Shown: positions 17,516 to 27,451 of the stretch, piece by piece | How the letters are laid out: each line of letters begins with the position of its first letter | Numbering within the stretch: the first letter of the stretch is position 1 | NCBI GenBank assembly: GCA_021785515.1 | Contig: JAJYEX010000003.1 | Span: 124,001 to 188,000, forward strand | DNA: 64,000 nt | Direction of reading: 5' to 3' | Origin: Pseudomonadota bacterium | GTDB lineage: Bacteria > Pseudomonadota > Gammaproteobacteria > Acidiferrobacterales > UBA6901 | Translations under genes and position numbers: made by a program | Notes under the pieces: model-generated | What the model was told of the DNA's origin: nothing | What the model saw: only the letters and a program-made list of their open reading frames with translations | Databases searched by the model: none

Positions 17516-20500
17516 ATGGAAAGCGCCAAGATCGACACAGCTTCCAGGACGGTATCCACACAGGCCAGTGGGGCGCCCGCGACCATCGTGAAGCTGGGCG
17601 GCCTGCCGGCGCTGTCGGCATTCCGCCAGCAGCGCCTGCTCGAACGCATGCGCCGGGCGGTTCCGGAACTGGTCAGTGTCCACGCCCGCTACTGGCACTT
17701 CGCCGCATTCCCTTCGGTTCCCGGTGCCGACGAGCAGTCGGTGCTCGAGCGGCTGCTCGGTGCCGGGCCGACGCCGGAGACCGGCGGCCGGCTGCTGCTG
17801 GTCGTGCCGCGCATCGGCACCATCTCCCCCTGGTCCACCAAGGCCACCGACATCGCCCGCCATTGCGGACTGCGGGAGGTTTTGAGGCTGGAGCGTGGCG
17901 TGGTCTGGCACCTGGTCACCGCCGCCGGTGTGCTCACGCCCGCGCAACAGGCAGCGCTGCTGCCCTTTGTCCACGATCGCATGACCGAGTCCGTGCTGGA
18001 TGGGTTCGAGGGTGTGGCAGCGATGTTCCGCGACGACCAGCCAGCCCCGCCCGCGACAGTCGACATCCTCAGCGGGGGCCGGGCTGCGCTCGAGGAGGCG
18101 AATGGGGCGCTGGGGCTGGCCCTGTCGGACGAGGAGATCGGCTATCTCCTGGACAACTTCACCCGTCTTGACCGCAACCCCACCGATGTCGAACTCATGA
18201 TGTTTGCGCAGGCCAACTCCGAGCATTGCCGGCACAAGATCTTCAACGCCGACTGGATCATAGACGGACGCCGCCAGGAACGTTCGCTGTTTGCCATGAT
18301 CCGTCATACCCACGAACTGCAGGCCCGCGGCACGCTGGTCGCATACCGCGACAACGCCGCCGTGATCGAGGGGGTCCGCGCGGACCGGTTTTTTGCCGAC
18401 CCGGCGTCGCACGAATACGCCTATGAGGCCGACGACACCCACATCCTGATGAAGGTCGAGACCCACAATCATCCGACCGCGATCTCGCCGTTTCCCGGTG
18501 CGGCGACCGGAAGCGGCGGTGAGATCCGTGATGAAGGCGCGACCGGCCGTGGGGCGAAACCGAAAGCGGGAATTACCGGCTTTTCCGTATCGAACCTGCG
18601 CATACCGGGCGCGGAGCAGCCGTGGGAGACCGATCACGGCAGACCGGGGCGCATCGCGAGCGCCCTCGAGATCATGATCGATGGGCCGCTGGGCGGGGCG
18701 TCGTTCAACAATGAATTCGGCCGGCCGGGCATAGGCGGCTATTTCCGGACCTACGAAGAGCGGGTGGACGGCGCGGTGCGCGGCTACCACAAGCCGATCA
18801 TGCTGGCCGGCGGCCTCGGCAACATCCGCGCGCAACACGTGCACAAGACGCGCTTCGGTGCCGGCGCCTGCATCGTGGTGCTCGGCGGTCCGGCGATGCT
18901 CATCGGCCTTGGCGGCGGCGCGGCCTCCAGCGTGGCGACGGGCCGCAGCAGCGAGGAGCTGGATTTCGCGTCGGTGCAGCGCGGTAACCCGGAAATGCAG
19001 CGCCGCTGCCAGGAAGTGATCGACCAGTGCTGGGCGCTCGGGACCGACAACCCGATTCTTTCCATTCACGACGTCGGAGCCGGCGGACTGTCGAACGCCG
19101 TACCGGAGCTCGTCAACGACGCCGGGCTCGGCGGCCATTTCGAGCTGCGCAGCGTGCCCAACGACCAGCGCGGCATGTCGCCCATGCAGATCTGGTGCAA
19201 CGAGGCGCAGGAACGCTATGTCGTGGCGGTGGATGCCGGCCGTCTGCCCGCATTCGAGGCGCTGTGCGAGCGCGAGCGCTGTCCGGTTGCGGTGATCGGT
19301 CATGCCACCCCGCAGCCGCGCCTGGTGGTGGAGGACAGCTACTTCAGGGATATCGCCGGACCTGCGGCCGATGCGCAGCGCGCAGCCCGTCCGATCGACA
19401 TGGACATGGCGCTGCTGCTCGGCAAGCCTCCAAGGATGCTGCGCGACGTGCGCCGGGTCCGGCGGCGCGGCTCGGCGTTCAGCACTTCGAGGATCGACAT
19501 CGCCGATGCGGCGCAGCGCGTGCTGCGCCTGCCGGGCGTCGCCCACAAGGGCTTCCTCATCACCATCGGCGATCGCAGCGTCAGCGGCCTGGTCTGCCGC
19601 GACCAGATGGTGGGGCCGTGGCAGGTTCCGGTGGCCGATGTGGCGGTGACCGCAAGCGGGTACCGCGGGCATACCGGCGAGGCCATGGCGGTGGGTGAGC
19701 GGGCGCCGGTCGCGCTGATCGATCCGGCCGCGAGCGGGCGCATGGCGGTTGCCGAGGCTCTCACTAACATCGCGGCCGCCCGCATCGAGAAGCTTCCGGA
19801 CGTGAAGCTGTCGGCCAACTGGATGGCGGCCGCCGGCCATCCCGGCGAGGACGCCGCACTCTATGACACGGTGCGCGCCGTGGCCGAGGAACTGTGTCCG
19901 GCGCTCGGCATCAGCATTCCAGTCGGCAAGGACTCCATGTCGATGAAAACCGTATGGCGCGATGCCGAAGGCGCCGAGCACGCCGTGACTGCGCCGCTGT
20001 CGCTCGTGGTGTCCGCCTTTGCGCCGGTAACGGACGTGCGCAAGACACTCACGCCGCAGCTGCGCACCGACTGCGGGGAAACCGATCTGATCCTGATCGA
20101 TCTCGGCAAGGGCCGCAACCGCCTCGGGGGTTCGGCGCTGGCGCAGGTATACAAGCAGGCGGGGGGCGAGGCTCCGGATGTCGATGATCCGCGCGTGCTG
20201 AAACTGTTTTTTGCGGTCATCCAGGCGCTCAACGAGCTCGGTTTTCTGCTCGCCTACCACGACCGTTCAGACGGCGGACTGTTTGCCACGATCTGCGAGA
20301 TGGCGTTCTGCGGACGCACCGGGGTTTCCGTCGACTTGAGCGATCTCGGGCGCGACCCGGTGGCGGCGCTGTTCAACGAGGAGCTGGGCGCGGTGCTCCA
20401 GGTACCGCACGAGCGGCGCGACGGCATCCTCGGTGCCTTCAAGAAGGCCGGCCTGCTGCGCTATACCCGCTGCATCGGCGCGGTCAACGGCGAGGACCGC

Positions 20501-21505
20501 ATCAGCTTCACGCGCCACGGCCGTACCGTGTTCAGCGACAGCCGCGTCAGTCTGCAGCGGATCTGGACCGAGACCAGCTATCGCATGCAGGCCCTGCGCG
20601 ACAATCCGCAGTGCGCCCAGGAGGAGTACGACCGCATACTCGATGACACTGATCCCGGGCTGAGCGTGCATCCGAGCTTCGATCCGCAGGACAATGTGGC
20701 CGCCCCGTTCATCGCGCGCGGGTCGCGGCCGTCGGTTGCGATTCTGCGTGAGCAGGGCGTGAACGGACAGGTGGAGATGGCGGCCGCCTTCGACCGCGCC
20801 GGCTTCCGCGCGGTGGACGTGACCATGAGCGACATCATGGCGGGGCGGGCGCGGCTGGAGGATTTCGCGGGGTTCGCCGCCTGCGGCGGATTTTCCTACG
20901 GGGATGTGCTCGGGGCGGGGGAGGGGTGGGCGAAATCCGTCCTGTTCAATGCCCGTGCCCGCGATGAGTTCAGCGCGTTTTTCGCCCGATCCGACAGTTT
21001 CGCGCTCGGCGTCTGTAACGGCTGTCAGATGATGTCCGGTCTGCACGAACTGATTCCCGGTGCCGGACACTGGCCGCGGTTTGTCCGCAACACCTCGGAG
21101 CAGTTCGAGGCGCGGGTGTGCATGGTGCAGATCCCGCAGAATCCCTCGATATTCTTCAGTGGCATGATCGGATCGTTTCTGCCGGTGGTGGTGGCACACG
21201 GCGAGGGCCGGGCGCAGTTCCGCAGCGACGGTGACCTCGACGCCGTGCTCGATGCACGGCTGGTGGCACTGCGCTTCATGGACAACCGTGGCCGGACGAC
21301 CGGGGCTTATCCCGCCAATCCAAACGGTTCACCCCAGGGCGTGACCGGTCTGACCACGGAAGATGGCCGGTTCACGATACTCATGCCCCATCCCGAACGC
21401 GTGGTGCGTTCGGCGTCGAATTCGTGGCTGCCGGATGCGTATCGTGCGCACGAGGACGGTCCGTGGATGCGGATGTTCCGTAACGCCCGGCTGTGGGTGG
21501 GTTGA
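17516..21505 (+). CDS. purL: Phosphoribosylformylglycinamidine synthase
   Basis: 1329 residues from ATG 17516, which has GGAAGGAAA upstream; an ATG six codons earlier has no such site. Single-chain large PurL layout: N-terminal PurS-like domain, linker, two AIRS-type halves ([39 protein letters not shown]) and a C-terminal class I glutaminase. The glutaminase has the nucleophile in [12 protein letters not shown] and His/Glu in PHPERV. It converts FGAR to FGAM with glutamine and ATP in purine synthesis. All signature residues look intact. Confidence 0.97.
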   Translation: MESAKIDTASRTVSTQASGAPATIVKLGGLPALSAFRQQRLLERMRRAVPELVSVHARYWHFAAFPSVPGADEQSVLERLLGAGPTPETGGRLLLVVPRIGTISPWSTKATDIARHCGLREVLRLERGVVWHLVTAAGVLTPAQQAALLPFVHDRMTESVLDGFEGVAAMFRDDQPAPPATVDILSGGRAALEEANGALGLALSDEEIGYLLDNFTRLDRNPTDVELMMFAQANSEHCRHKIFNADWIIDGRRQERSLFAMIRHTHELQARGTLVAYRDNAAVIEGVRADRFFADPASHEYAYEADDTHILMKVETHNHPTAISPFPGAATGSGGEIRDEGATGRGAKPKAGITGFSVSNLRIPGAEQPWETDHGRPGRIASALEIMIDGPLGGASFNNEFGRPGIGGYFRTYEERVDGAVRGYHKPIMLAGGLGNIRAQHVHKTRFGAGACIVVLGGPAMLIGLGGGAASSVATGRSSEELDFASVQRGNPEMQRRCQEVIDQCWALGTDNPILSIHDVGAGGLSNAVPELVNDAGLGGHFELRSVPNDQRGMSPMQIWCNEAQERYVVAVDAGRLPAFEALCERERCPVAVIGHATPQPRLVVEDSYFRDIAGPAADAQRAARPIDMDMALLLGKPPRMLRDVRRVRRRGSAFSTSRIDIADAAQRVLRLPGVAHKGFLITIGDRSVSGLVCRDQMVGPWQVPVADVAVTASGYRGHTGEAMAVGERAPVALIDPAASGRMAVAEALTNIAAARIEKLPDVKLSANWMAAAGHPGEDAALYDTVRAVAEELCPALGISIPVGKDSMSMKTVWRDAEGAEHAVTAPLSLVVSAFAPVTDVRKTLTPQLRTDCGETDLILIDLGKGRNRLGGSALAQVYKQAGGEAPDVDDPRVLKLFFAVIQALNELGFLLAYHDRSDGGLFATICEMAFCGRTGVSVDLSDLGRDPVAALFNEELGAVLQVPHERRDGILGAFKKAGLLRYTRCIGAVNGEDRISFTRHGRTVFSDSRVSLQRIWTETSYRMQALRDNPQCAQEEYDRILDDTDPGLSVHPSFDPQDNVAAPFIARGSRPSVAILREQGVNGQVEMAAAFDRAGFRAVDVTMSDIMAGRARLEDFAGFAACGGFSYGDVLGAGEGWAKSVLFNARARDEFSAFFARSDSFALGVCNGCQMMSGLHELIPGAGHWPRFVRNTSEQFEARVCMVQIPQNPSIFFSGMIGSFLPVVVAHGEGRAQFRSDGDLDAVLDARLVALRFMDNRGRTTGAYPANPNGSPQGVTGLTTEDGRFTILMPHPERVVRSASNSWLPDAYRAHEDGPWMRMFRNARLWVG

Positions 21506-21653
21506 GCGCTGCGGCCGGACTGCGGTTGTTTCGACCGGATGGCGCGCGTATGATCCCCGCGGGGTACAGGGAGCGCCGGGTCCGGCCCGCAGCCGGGCAA
21601 GCAGGGATCCGCACCTCTGTGCCGACGGTCCATTCGACTGTAAGGAGCTTTCG

Positions 21654-21950
21654 ATGACCGACTTGAATTCCCAGACGTCACGGGACCTGCTGGCGCGCCG
21701 CGTGCGGTTGTTACGGGCAGCGCGCGGCTGGTCGCAGGAAGTGTTGGCGGAGCTGAGCGGGGTACACCGCAACTACATCGGCCACGTCGAGCGGGCCGAG
21801 ATAAACGCCGGCCTAGACCATATCGAGAAGATCGCCCAAGCCTTCGACATGCAGGTGCACGCGCTTCTCGATTTCCACGATCTCAGCGAGTTTGCCGGTC
21901 TTCTGAAGCTGGAAGACGGCACCGGTTCCTACCTGTCCGCATTGGCCTGA
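21654..21950 (+). CDS. XRE-family HTH regulator, 98 aa
   Basis: ATG 21654 follows AAGGAGC. One Cro/C1-type helix-turn-helix fills residues about 12-65 (RVRLLRAARGWSQEVLAELS, then GVHRNYIGHVERAE). A short C-terminal tail follows (FAGLLKLEDGTGSYLSALA). It is the size of stand-alone regulators rather than phage repressors. It lies between purL and a convergent thioredoxin gene; targets are unknown. Confidence 0.88.
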   Translation: MTDLNSQTSRDLLARRVRLLRAARGWSQEVLAELSGVHRNYIGHVERAEINAGLDHIEKIAQAFDMQVHALLDFHDLSEFAGLLKLEDGTGSYLSALA

Positions 21951-21953
21951 ACA

Positions 21954-21986
21954 GCCCGGGCGGCGCCCACCGGACGCCGCCCGGGC
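21954..21986. terminator. Hairpin between convergent xre and thioredoxin genes
   Basis: GCCCGGGCGGCG and CGCCGCCCGGGC form a perfect 12-bp stem with a 9-base loop at the junction of two convergent genes. There is no T run, but position and strength suggest a bidirectional terminator. Confidence 0.55.
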
Positions 21987-21991
21987 GGACA

Positions 21992-22375
21992 TCAGTTTGC
22001 AGTGCCGGCCTTGGTGGCCTTCTTCGATTCGATGTCGTTGCGCACGGTATCCATGTCGAGCGCCTTGGCCTTGCCGATGAGATCCTCGAACGCGCTGGCC
22101 GGAAGGGCTCCCGGCTGGGAGAAGATCAGGATCTGGTCGCGGAAGATCATCAGCGTCGGTATGGACCGGATCTGGAACGCGGCCGCAAGCTCCTGCTGCT
22201 CCTCGGTGTTGATCTTCGCGAAGACCACATCCGGGTGCTGCTCGCTGGACTGTTCGAATACCGGTGCGAAGGAACGGCAGGGTCCGCACCATGGCGCCCA
22301 GAAGTCCAGGATGACCATGGCGTTGCCATTGATGGTGTCGTTGAAGTTCTCGCTGGTGATGGTCACGATGCTCAC
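21992..22375 (-). CDS. Thioredoxin family protein
   Basis: 127 residues. The thioredoxin fold has the classical active site FWAPWCGPC near residue 30, cis-Pro in RSIPTLMIF, and a C-terminal extension of about 20 charged residues (DIESKKATKAGTAN) not present in TrxA. It should act as a cytoplasmic disulfide reductase. The N-terminus MSIVTITSENFND fixes the start. It is convergent with the XRE gene. Confidence 0.92.
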   Translation of the reverse strand: MSIVTITSENFNDTINGNAMVILDFWAPWCGPCRSFAPVFEQSSEQHPDVVFAKINTEEQQELAAAFQIRSIPTLMIFRDQILIFSQPGALPASAFEDLIGKAKALDMDTVRNDIESKKATKAGTAN

Positions 22376-22738
22376 GATGCGGGCTCCTATTGCGTTGTCG
22401 GTTCCGGGGGCAGCCGGGAAATCAAGGACAGGCTGGACATCATAGTACCAGCCCTAGCCTATATAAGATTATTCTAATACAACTGGACCTCCGGCGCATC
22501 GATTGCGGGGGGGTCGATTTCCGTCCGGAAGTGCCCTTGCCCGTCCAAGATCCGTACGGTGCCTGTTCCGTATGCCGGCCGGCCGGTTCTCGCCTGGTCC
22601 TGTAATCCATTTTTATTCATGTACTTATCCAGAGCTCTGGGCAGAGCAGGGCGGGTCTGACCGGCTTGTGGCACAGGCATTGCACGCCTTTCTCGTGGGG
22701 TTCGCAGCGCCCCGTAGCGACAAGGGAGGTGGCACGGC
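22376..22738. other. Intergenic region between divergent genes
   Basis: Contains an AT-rich patch at about 22458-22482, the likely promoter zone for the thioredoxin gene. No coding frame with family signal is seen. Confidence 0.4.
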
Positions 22739-23377
22739 ATGGTGCGGGGACCGCAACATGTGCGCAGGTGGTTCATGGCGGGAGTCGCGGTTGCCGGCTT
22801 CGGCCTGGCGACGGCCCATGCGCAGTGGTATGTCTATCAGAAGCCGGACGGCTCCCGGTTGCTGACGGACCATGTTCTGGGTCGTCCCGGCTATCGCATC
22901 ATCCGCGAGAGCGGCTCGATACGTGGCATGGGCGCCTTGCTGGCGCAGCGCGGGGTCCCGTTCATCCCGAACCCATATTCCTACGACCGGCTGATCCGGC
23001 GTGATGCCGCGGCCGCGCATCTGAGTGTGGCGCTCGTCAAGGCCGTGGTGCACGTGGAATCGGGATTCGATCCCGACGCCGTGTCTTCCAAGGGGGCTTC
23101 CGGGCTGATGCAGCTCATGCCCGCCACCGCTGCGCGTTACGGTGTACTGAATGTCTTCAGTCCGGCGCAGAACCTGCGCGCCGGCGTCTACTATCTCCGG
23201 GACCTTCTGGTCGAGTTCAATGACAATCATCGCCTGGCGCTCGCCGCGTACAACGCGGGCGTCGGCGCGGTGTTGCGCTACGGCGGGGTGCCGCCCTACG
23301 GCGAGACCCAGGCCTATGTGCGCCGGGTGCTGCGTGACCGCCGCTACTACTCAGGCAGCGGTTTGACCTCCCGCTGA
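22739..23377 (+). CDS. Lytic transglycosylase, SLT domain
   Basis: 212 residues. An N-terminal signal peptide (MAGVAVAGFGLATAHAQ) precedes a short DUF4124-like region (WYVYQKPDGSRLLTD). The lysozyme-like SLT domain has catalytic Glu in VVHVESGFDP, then SSKGASGLMQLMPATA and LAAYNAGVGAV. It cleaves peptidoglycan glycan strands in the periplasm. It is compact and lacks other domains. It is convergent with the DUF1614 gene. Confidence 0.93.
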   Translation: MVRGPQHVRRWFMAGVAVAGFGLATAHAQWYVYQKPDGSRLLTDHVLGRPGYRIIRESGSIRGMGALLAQRGVPFIPNPYSYDRLIRRDAAAAHLSVALVKAVVHVESGFDPDAVSSKGASGLMQLMPATAARYGVLNVFSPAQNLRAGVYYLRDLLVEFNDNHRLALAAYNAGVGAVLRYGGVPPYGETQAYVRRVLRDRRYYSGSGLTSR

Positions 23378-23432
23378 CCTGCCGTTCCCGCCGCCGCCCG
23401 AGGCGGCCGGCATGCTGCCCGCCGGGGCCTGT

Positions 23433-24119
23433 TCAGGCGAGCAGCACGGCCACGATACCGGTGATGAAGATTCCATCGAAGGTTCCGGCGCCGCCGATGG
23501 AGGCGATCGGGGCCCCCATGCGCCGTATGTCGGGCAGGTGCAGGAGGTCGGCGCCGATGAGGACCCCGAGCGTCCCGCCGATGTAGGCGAGCGGTGCTGA
23601 ACGGGATGGATCGAGCAGCAGGGCGATGAGCGCCGCGCAGATGGGTGCGACGAAGACCGGCATGCCGATGCCTACGCCGCGTATCGGCCTGCTCATCCGG
23701 TAACTCACCGCCGCCACACCCAGTACCGACACCAGCACCTTCCATGCCGGCAGGGGCTGGTGTGCCAGCAGATAGAGCGAGAATCCGATGGGTACCAGGC
23801 AGCCCCCGACGTTCACGGCGATGAGCGTCCGGCCGCGGTATTCGTTGACAGCCTGGCGCAACAGTCCGCGCAGGGGTGGCGGCAGTGCGGCATCCGGAGG
23901 CATCTCGGTGCGGATGGACAGCAGCGGCAGGTTGAGGGCGCTGCCGAACAGCGAGGCAAACAGCAACAGCAGAGTCGAGCCCAGAGACAGGCCGAGCTTG
24001 CCGAAGGCGATCGACAGCACCCCCAGCTGCACCAGGGCGAGCAGCATGCCCACGGCAAAAAGGAACAGGGCGAGCTGTATGGGCGAGTAGGGGGATCGCA
24101 CCGGTCGTACCTCCCGCAC
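23433..24119 (-). CDS. DUF1614 integral membrane protein
   Basis: 228 residues with about six to seven hydrophobic segments. The family signature is the C-terminal half: [51 protein letters not shown] and the end [23 protein letters not shown]1614 proteins occur in archaea and scattered bacteria and have no established function. Start [13 protein letters not shown] fits a cytoplasmic N-terminus. Confidence 0.85.
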   Translation of the reverse strand: MREVRPVRSPYSPIQLALFLFAVGMLLALVQLGVLSIAFGKLGLSLGSTLLLLFASLFGSALNLPLLSIRTEMPPDAALPPPLRGLLRQAVNEYRGRTLIAVNVGGCLVPIGFSLYLLAHQPLPAWKVLVSVLGVAAVSYRMSRPIRGVGIGMPVFVAPICAALIALLLDPSRSAPLAYIGGTLGVLIGADLLHLPDIRRMGAPIASIGGAGTFDGIFITGIVAVLLA

Positions 24120-24229
24120 GGACCATCCGCGCGCTATTCCTGAAGGGCTGTGGCCTCATTGTGGGCCGGCGGGTGGACCGGGTCTATGCGTGGGCCATTT
24201 TGGCCGGGGGTGGTTCCAGTGTCTGTTGC

Positions 24230-24258
24230 TTGCAACCGGGTGCGGGTTTGCGTAGTAT
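24230..24258 (+). promoter_or_regulatory. Promoter of the cold-shock gene
   Basis: TTGCAA, a 17-base spacer and TAGTAT. Initiation near 24265 would give a leader of about 170 bases before the csp ATG, like the long structured leaders of cspA-type mRNAs. Confidence 0.55.
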
Positions 24259-24436
24259 TTTCCGCCGGCCCTGGTTGTATGGGGGTTGGGAGGGCGTTGA
24301 AGCAGCTGTACTCAAGACCGGTTGTCGTCCCAGGCTTTATAAAAAGCGAGCTGGTTGTGTCACCTTTCTTAGTCTCTTCTTCCGCCGCAATCATCCGGGA
24401 TATTCCCGTTTATGTTCCGAGGAACGAGAGGTAATT

Positions 24437-24640
24437 ATGCAAAGCGGTACCGTAAAGTGGTTTAACGACGCGAAGGGTTTTGGCTTTATCACCCCGAAAG
24501 ATGGCAGCGCGGATGTGTTCGTGCATTTCTCCGTGGTGCAGGGCGAGGGCTTCAAGAGCCTGGCCGAGGGCCAGCAGGTGGAATTCGAGTCCACCAAGGG
24601 TCCTAAGGGCATGCAGGCAACCAAGGTCGTGCCACGCTGA
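24437..24640 (+). CDS. Cold-shock protein, CspA family
   Basis: 67 residues, a single cold-shock domain. RNP1 is KGFGFI and RNP2 is VFVHFS. It is an RNA/ssDNA-binding chaperone. GAGGTAATT precedes the ATG. The upstream leader is long and the gene is followed by a strong hairpin, so it is likely monocistronic and controlled through its leader. The paralogue class (cold-induced or constitutive) cannot be decided. Confidence 0.96.
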   Translation: MQSGTVKWFNDAKGFGFITPKDGSADVFVHFSVVQGEGFKSLAEGQQVEFESTKGPKGMQATKVVPR

Positions 24641-24697
24641 GGCAGGCCTGTCCGGATCCCCTGCGGGATTTCCGGACCTAAGCCAACAGACAGCATC

Positions 24698-24725
24698 GCA
24701 GAACCCCGCTCCGGCGGGGTTCTGC
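24698..24725 (+). terminator. Terminator after the cold-shock gene
   Basis: A perfect 12-bp stem (GCAGAACCCCGC / GCGGGGTTCTGC) closes a TCCG tetraloop, 57 bases after the stop. The following ACATTTGTC is only moderately T-rich. Confidence 0.7.
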
Positions 24726-24978
24726 ACATTTGTCACTGGGGCGCGCAGGGCGGCCACCGACCTGCCGAGCAGGTGTGTGTCTGCAGTGCGGCCCATCGCG
24801 GGCGTTCCGTGCCGCTGCGTCGCAGCGGATGCCCGTGCCGGGCTCGCGCGAAGCCCCGTGGTTGCGGCTGCAGTTCTGGCCGGCCGCCAGCGGGATATCC
24901 CATTTCCCGGCAGATTTCTGCATAATGCGCCACCGCCGCCGGGTTTAAGGCCCGCCGGATTCACTTTGATGTGGAGCA

Positions 24979-27111
24979 ATGTCTGACACGAACGGGCCCG
25001 AGGATTCGATTCCACCAGCGCCGGTGACGGACGACAGCGCCTTCCCGGTAACGCGGGTGTTGCATTTCCTGCGTGTGCTGTTGCTGGGACCGCCCCGCGA
25101 CCCTCTTTCGCCCGAGACCCGCCAGCACATCACCCTCATTGCTTTCCTGGCGTGGGTTGGACTCGGCGCCGACGGACTGTCCTCCTCCTGTTACGGTCCC
25201 GAAGAATCCTTTCTCGCGCTGTTGCCGCGCACCGACCCGGCCATCTTTCTCGCGGTTGCCACCGCCCTCACCGTTTTCATTATCGCCGTTGCCTACAATC
25301 AGGTGATCGAGCTGTTCCCGGGTGGCGGGGGCGGCTACAAGGTGGCGACCCGGCTGCTCGGCCGGCACGTGGGGCTGGTCTCGGGAAGCGCCCTGGTGGT
25401 CGACTACATGCTCACGATCGCCATTTCCATCGCGGCCGGTGTCGACGCCCTGTTCAGCTTCCTGCCGCGCTCCTGGGACGCGTACGGACTGGAAGCGAAG
25501 ATCCTGCTGCTGGTCGTGCTCCTGGTGCTGAACCTGCGCGGCGTCAAGGAGTCGATCCGGGTTCTGCTTCCCCTGTTTCTGGGCTTCGTCCTCACCCACA
25601 CGTTTCTGATCGTATATGGCGTGGGCCGGCACGTCGGGGATCTGTCCACCGTGCTGCACAAGAGCGTCGGGCAGTTCGGGTCCATGTCCCGCGATCTGGG
25701 CTGGGTCGGGGCGATGGCGGTGATTCTGCGGGCCTATGCCCTCGGTGGCGGTACTTATACCGGCATCGAGGCCGTATCCAACAGCGTCAACTTGCTGAAG
25801 GAACCGCGGGTGAGGACCGGAAAATGGACCATGTTCTACATGGCCTTGTCGCTGTCGTTCACCGCGGGCGGCATCATCCTGCTCTACCTCCTGTGGCATG
25901 TGCACCCGGTCGCCGGGCAGACCCTAAACGCAGTGGTGTTCTCCGCAATCCTTTCGGGCTGGCATGTCGGGGGGGTGAACGCCGGTCATGCCGCGATGGT
26001 GGTGACCATGCTGCTCGAGGCTGCGCTGCTGTTCGTGGCCGCGAATACCGGCTACCTGGGCGGTCCGGCGGTGCTCGCCAACATGGCCGTGGACCACTGG
26101 CTGCCGCACCGCTTCTCGCAGCTGTCGGACCGGCTGGTGACAAAGAATGGCATTCTGCTCATGGGCCTGTCGGCGCTTATCATCCTGCTCGCGACTGCCG
26201 GACGGGTCGAGCTGCTGGTGGTGCTGTACAGCATCAACGTGTTTCTCACCTTCAGCCTCACCCTGCTGGGGTTGACCGTATACTGGTGGCGCCACCGCGG
26301 CAGCGAGCCGGGATGGCGCTGGCGCCTGCCGCTGTCGCTGCTCGGACTGGTCGTGACCGCCAGCATCCTGGTGGTCACGCTCATGGAGAAGTTCTACCAG
26401 GGCGGCTGGGTGACGATGCTCGTGACCGGCTCGCTGATCGGCCTGTGCGTGCTGGTGAGCCGCCACTATGACATGGTGCACCACCAGCTCGAATCGCTGG
26501 ACGAGGTGCTCACCTCGCTGCCGGCGCCGGCCGCCCGGAGCGCGGCGCCGCAGCTTGCCGAGGGCGAACCGGCGGCGGTGTTTTTTGTCTCGAGCTACCG
26601 CGGGATCGGCATTCACACCCTGCTCAACTCGCAGCGCCTGTTCCCGGGCCGGTTCCGGAATTTCGTGTTCCTGACGGTAGGCGAGGTGGATACTGCCGGC
26701 TTCAAGGAGGACGAGACGATAGAACGCTTGCAGCAGAACGCCGATGAACAGATCGAGAACTACGTGAATTTCTGCCGGGCGCACGGCCTTGCGGCCACCG
26801 GCTACGTCGGCTTCGGCACCGACCCGGTCGAGGTCGCGCTGCGGCTTGCCGACCGCACCTTGCAGCGCTTCCCGGGAAGCGTGTTCTTTGCCGGTACGCT
26901 GGTATTCCGCCGCGAGAACTGGCTTACGCGCATGCTGCACAACTACACCGCGCTCGCCATCCAGCGCAAGCTGCACCTGCGTGGCGTGCCGCTGGTGATC
27001 ATGCCGATGCTGGTGGAGGGCCGCTCGCCGGGAAGCGCGGTACCCAGGGCCCGCGACCCGGCCGCCGGTGCAGCGTCTGACGCGGACCTGGACCACCGGC
27101 AGACGCCATGA
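24979..27111 (+). CDS. APC-superfamily transporter with C-terminal cytosolic domain
   Basis: 710 residues. About 12 transmembrane helices occupy residues 45-500. The first unwound-helix region is GADGLSSSCYGPEE, typical of APC permeases of the KimA-like class (K+ or amino-acid symporters). Another conserved stretch is GGGGGYKVATRLLG. The last ~190 residues are soluble (VFFVSSYRGIGIHTLLN onward) and USP-like or regulatory. The exact substrate is unknown. The stop overlaps the ATG of the next gene, so the small receiver-like protein is probably made with it. Confidence 0.85.
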   Translation: MSDTNGPEDSIPPAPVTDDSAFPVTRVLHFLRVLLLGPPRDPLSPETRQHITLIAFLAWVGLGADGLSSSCYGPEESFLALLPRTDPAIFLAVATALTVFIIAVAYNQVIELFPGGGGGYKVATRLLGRHVGLVSGSALVVDYMLTIAISIAAGVDALFSFLPRSWDAYGLEAKILLLVVLLVLNLRGVKESIRVLLPLFLGFVLTHTFLIVYGVGRHVGDLSTVLHKSVGQFGSMSRDLGWVGAMAVILRAYALGGGTYTGIEAVSNSVNLLKEPRVRTGKWTMFYMALSLSFTAGGIILLYLLWHVHPVAGQTLNAVVFSAILSGWHVGGVNAGHAAMVVTMLLEAALLFVAANTGYLGGPAVLANMAVDHWLPHRFSQLSDRLVTKNGILLMGLSALIILLATAGRVELLVVLYSINVFLTFSLTLLGLTVYWWRHRGSEPGWRWRLPLSLLGLVVTASILVVTLMEKFYQGGWVTMLVTGSLIGLCVLVSRHYDMVHHQLESLDEVLTSLPAPAARSAAPQLAEGEPAAVFFVSSYRGIGIHTLLNSQRLFPGRFRNFVFLTVGEVDTAGFKEDETIERLQQNADEQIENYVNFCRAHGLAATGYVGFGTDPVEVALRLADRTLQRFPGSVFFAGTLVFRRENWLTRMLHNYTALAIQRKLHLRGVPLVIMPMLVEGRSPGSAVPRARDPAAGAASDADLDHRQTP

Positions 27112-27425
27112 AGATCCTGCTGCTGACGGATGACCTGATGAGCCGTGTGCGCATCGAGTCACGCTGGAAGGTGGCCGGTGCGCAGCTGCTCACAGACCGG
27201 GCCGCGGCCGATGCCGATCTGATCGTGGTGGATCTCGGTGCCCGGGGAGCGCTCGAGCGCATCCGCAGCCTGCGCGAGGCGTATCCGGCAATGGAAATTC
27301 TGGCCTTCGGTCCGCATGTCGATGCCGACCGTTTTCGCGAAGCGAAGGCCGCCGGCGCAACGCAACTGGTTGCGCGCGGAGCGGTGACGGACAAGGTGCT
27401 GACGCGGATTGCGGCCCGCGCCTAG
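27108..27425 (+). CDS. Receiver-like (REC fold) small protein
   Basis: 105 residues, starting in an ATGA overlap with the transporter. The pattern follows a CheY-type fold: MKILLLTDDL (acidic pocket), LIVVDLGARG (possible phospho-acceptor Asp) and AAGATQLVARG. The conserved Thr/Ser and Lys of active receivers are not evident, so it is an atypical or pseudo-receiver. Co-translation suggests it senses or gates the transporter; this is inference. Confidence 0.6.
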   Translation: MKILLLTDDLMSRVRIESRWKVAGAQLLTDRAAADADLIVVDLGARGALERIRSLREAYPAMEILAFGPHVDADRFREAKAAGATQLVARGAVTDKVLTRIAARA

Positions 27426-27451
27426 CGGCCGCCGTGCCGCCCGTTCGCGGC

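Noticed and set aside
16634-20260. Very long antisense open frame of about 1200 codons opposite purL and the MBL gene
   Set aside because: High-GC DNA leaves antisense frames open. The plus-strand genes have complete family motifs; this frame has a His/Arg-rich composition and no signature.
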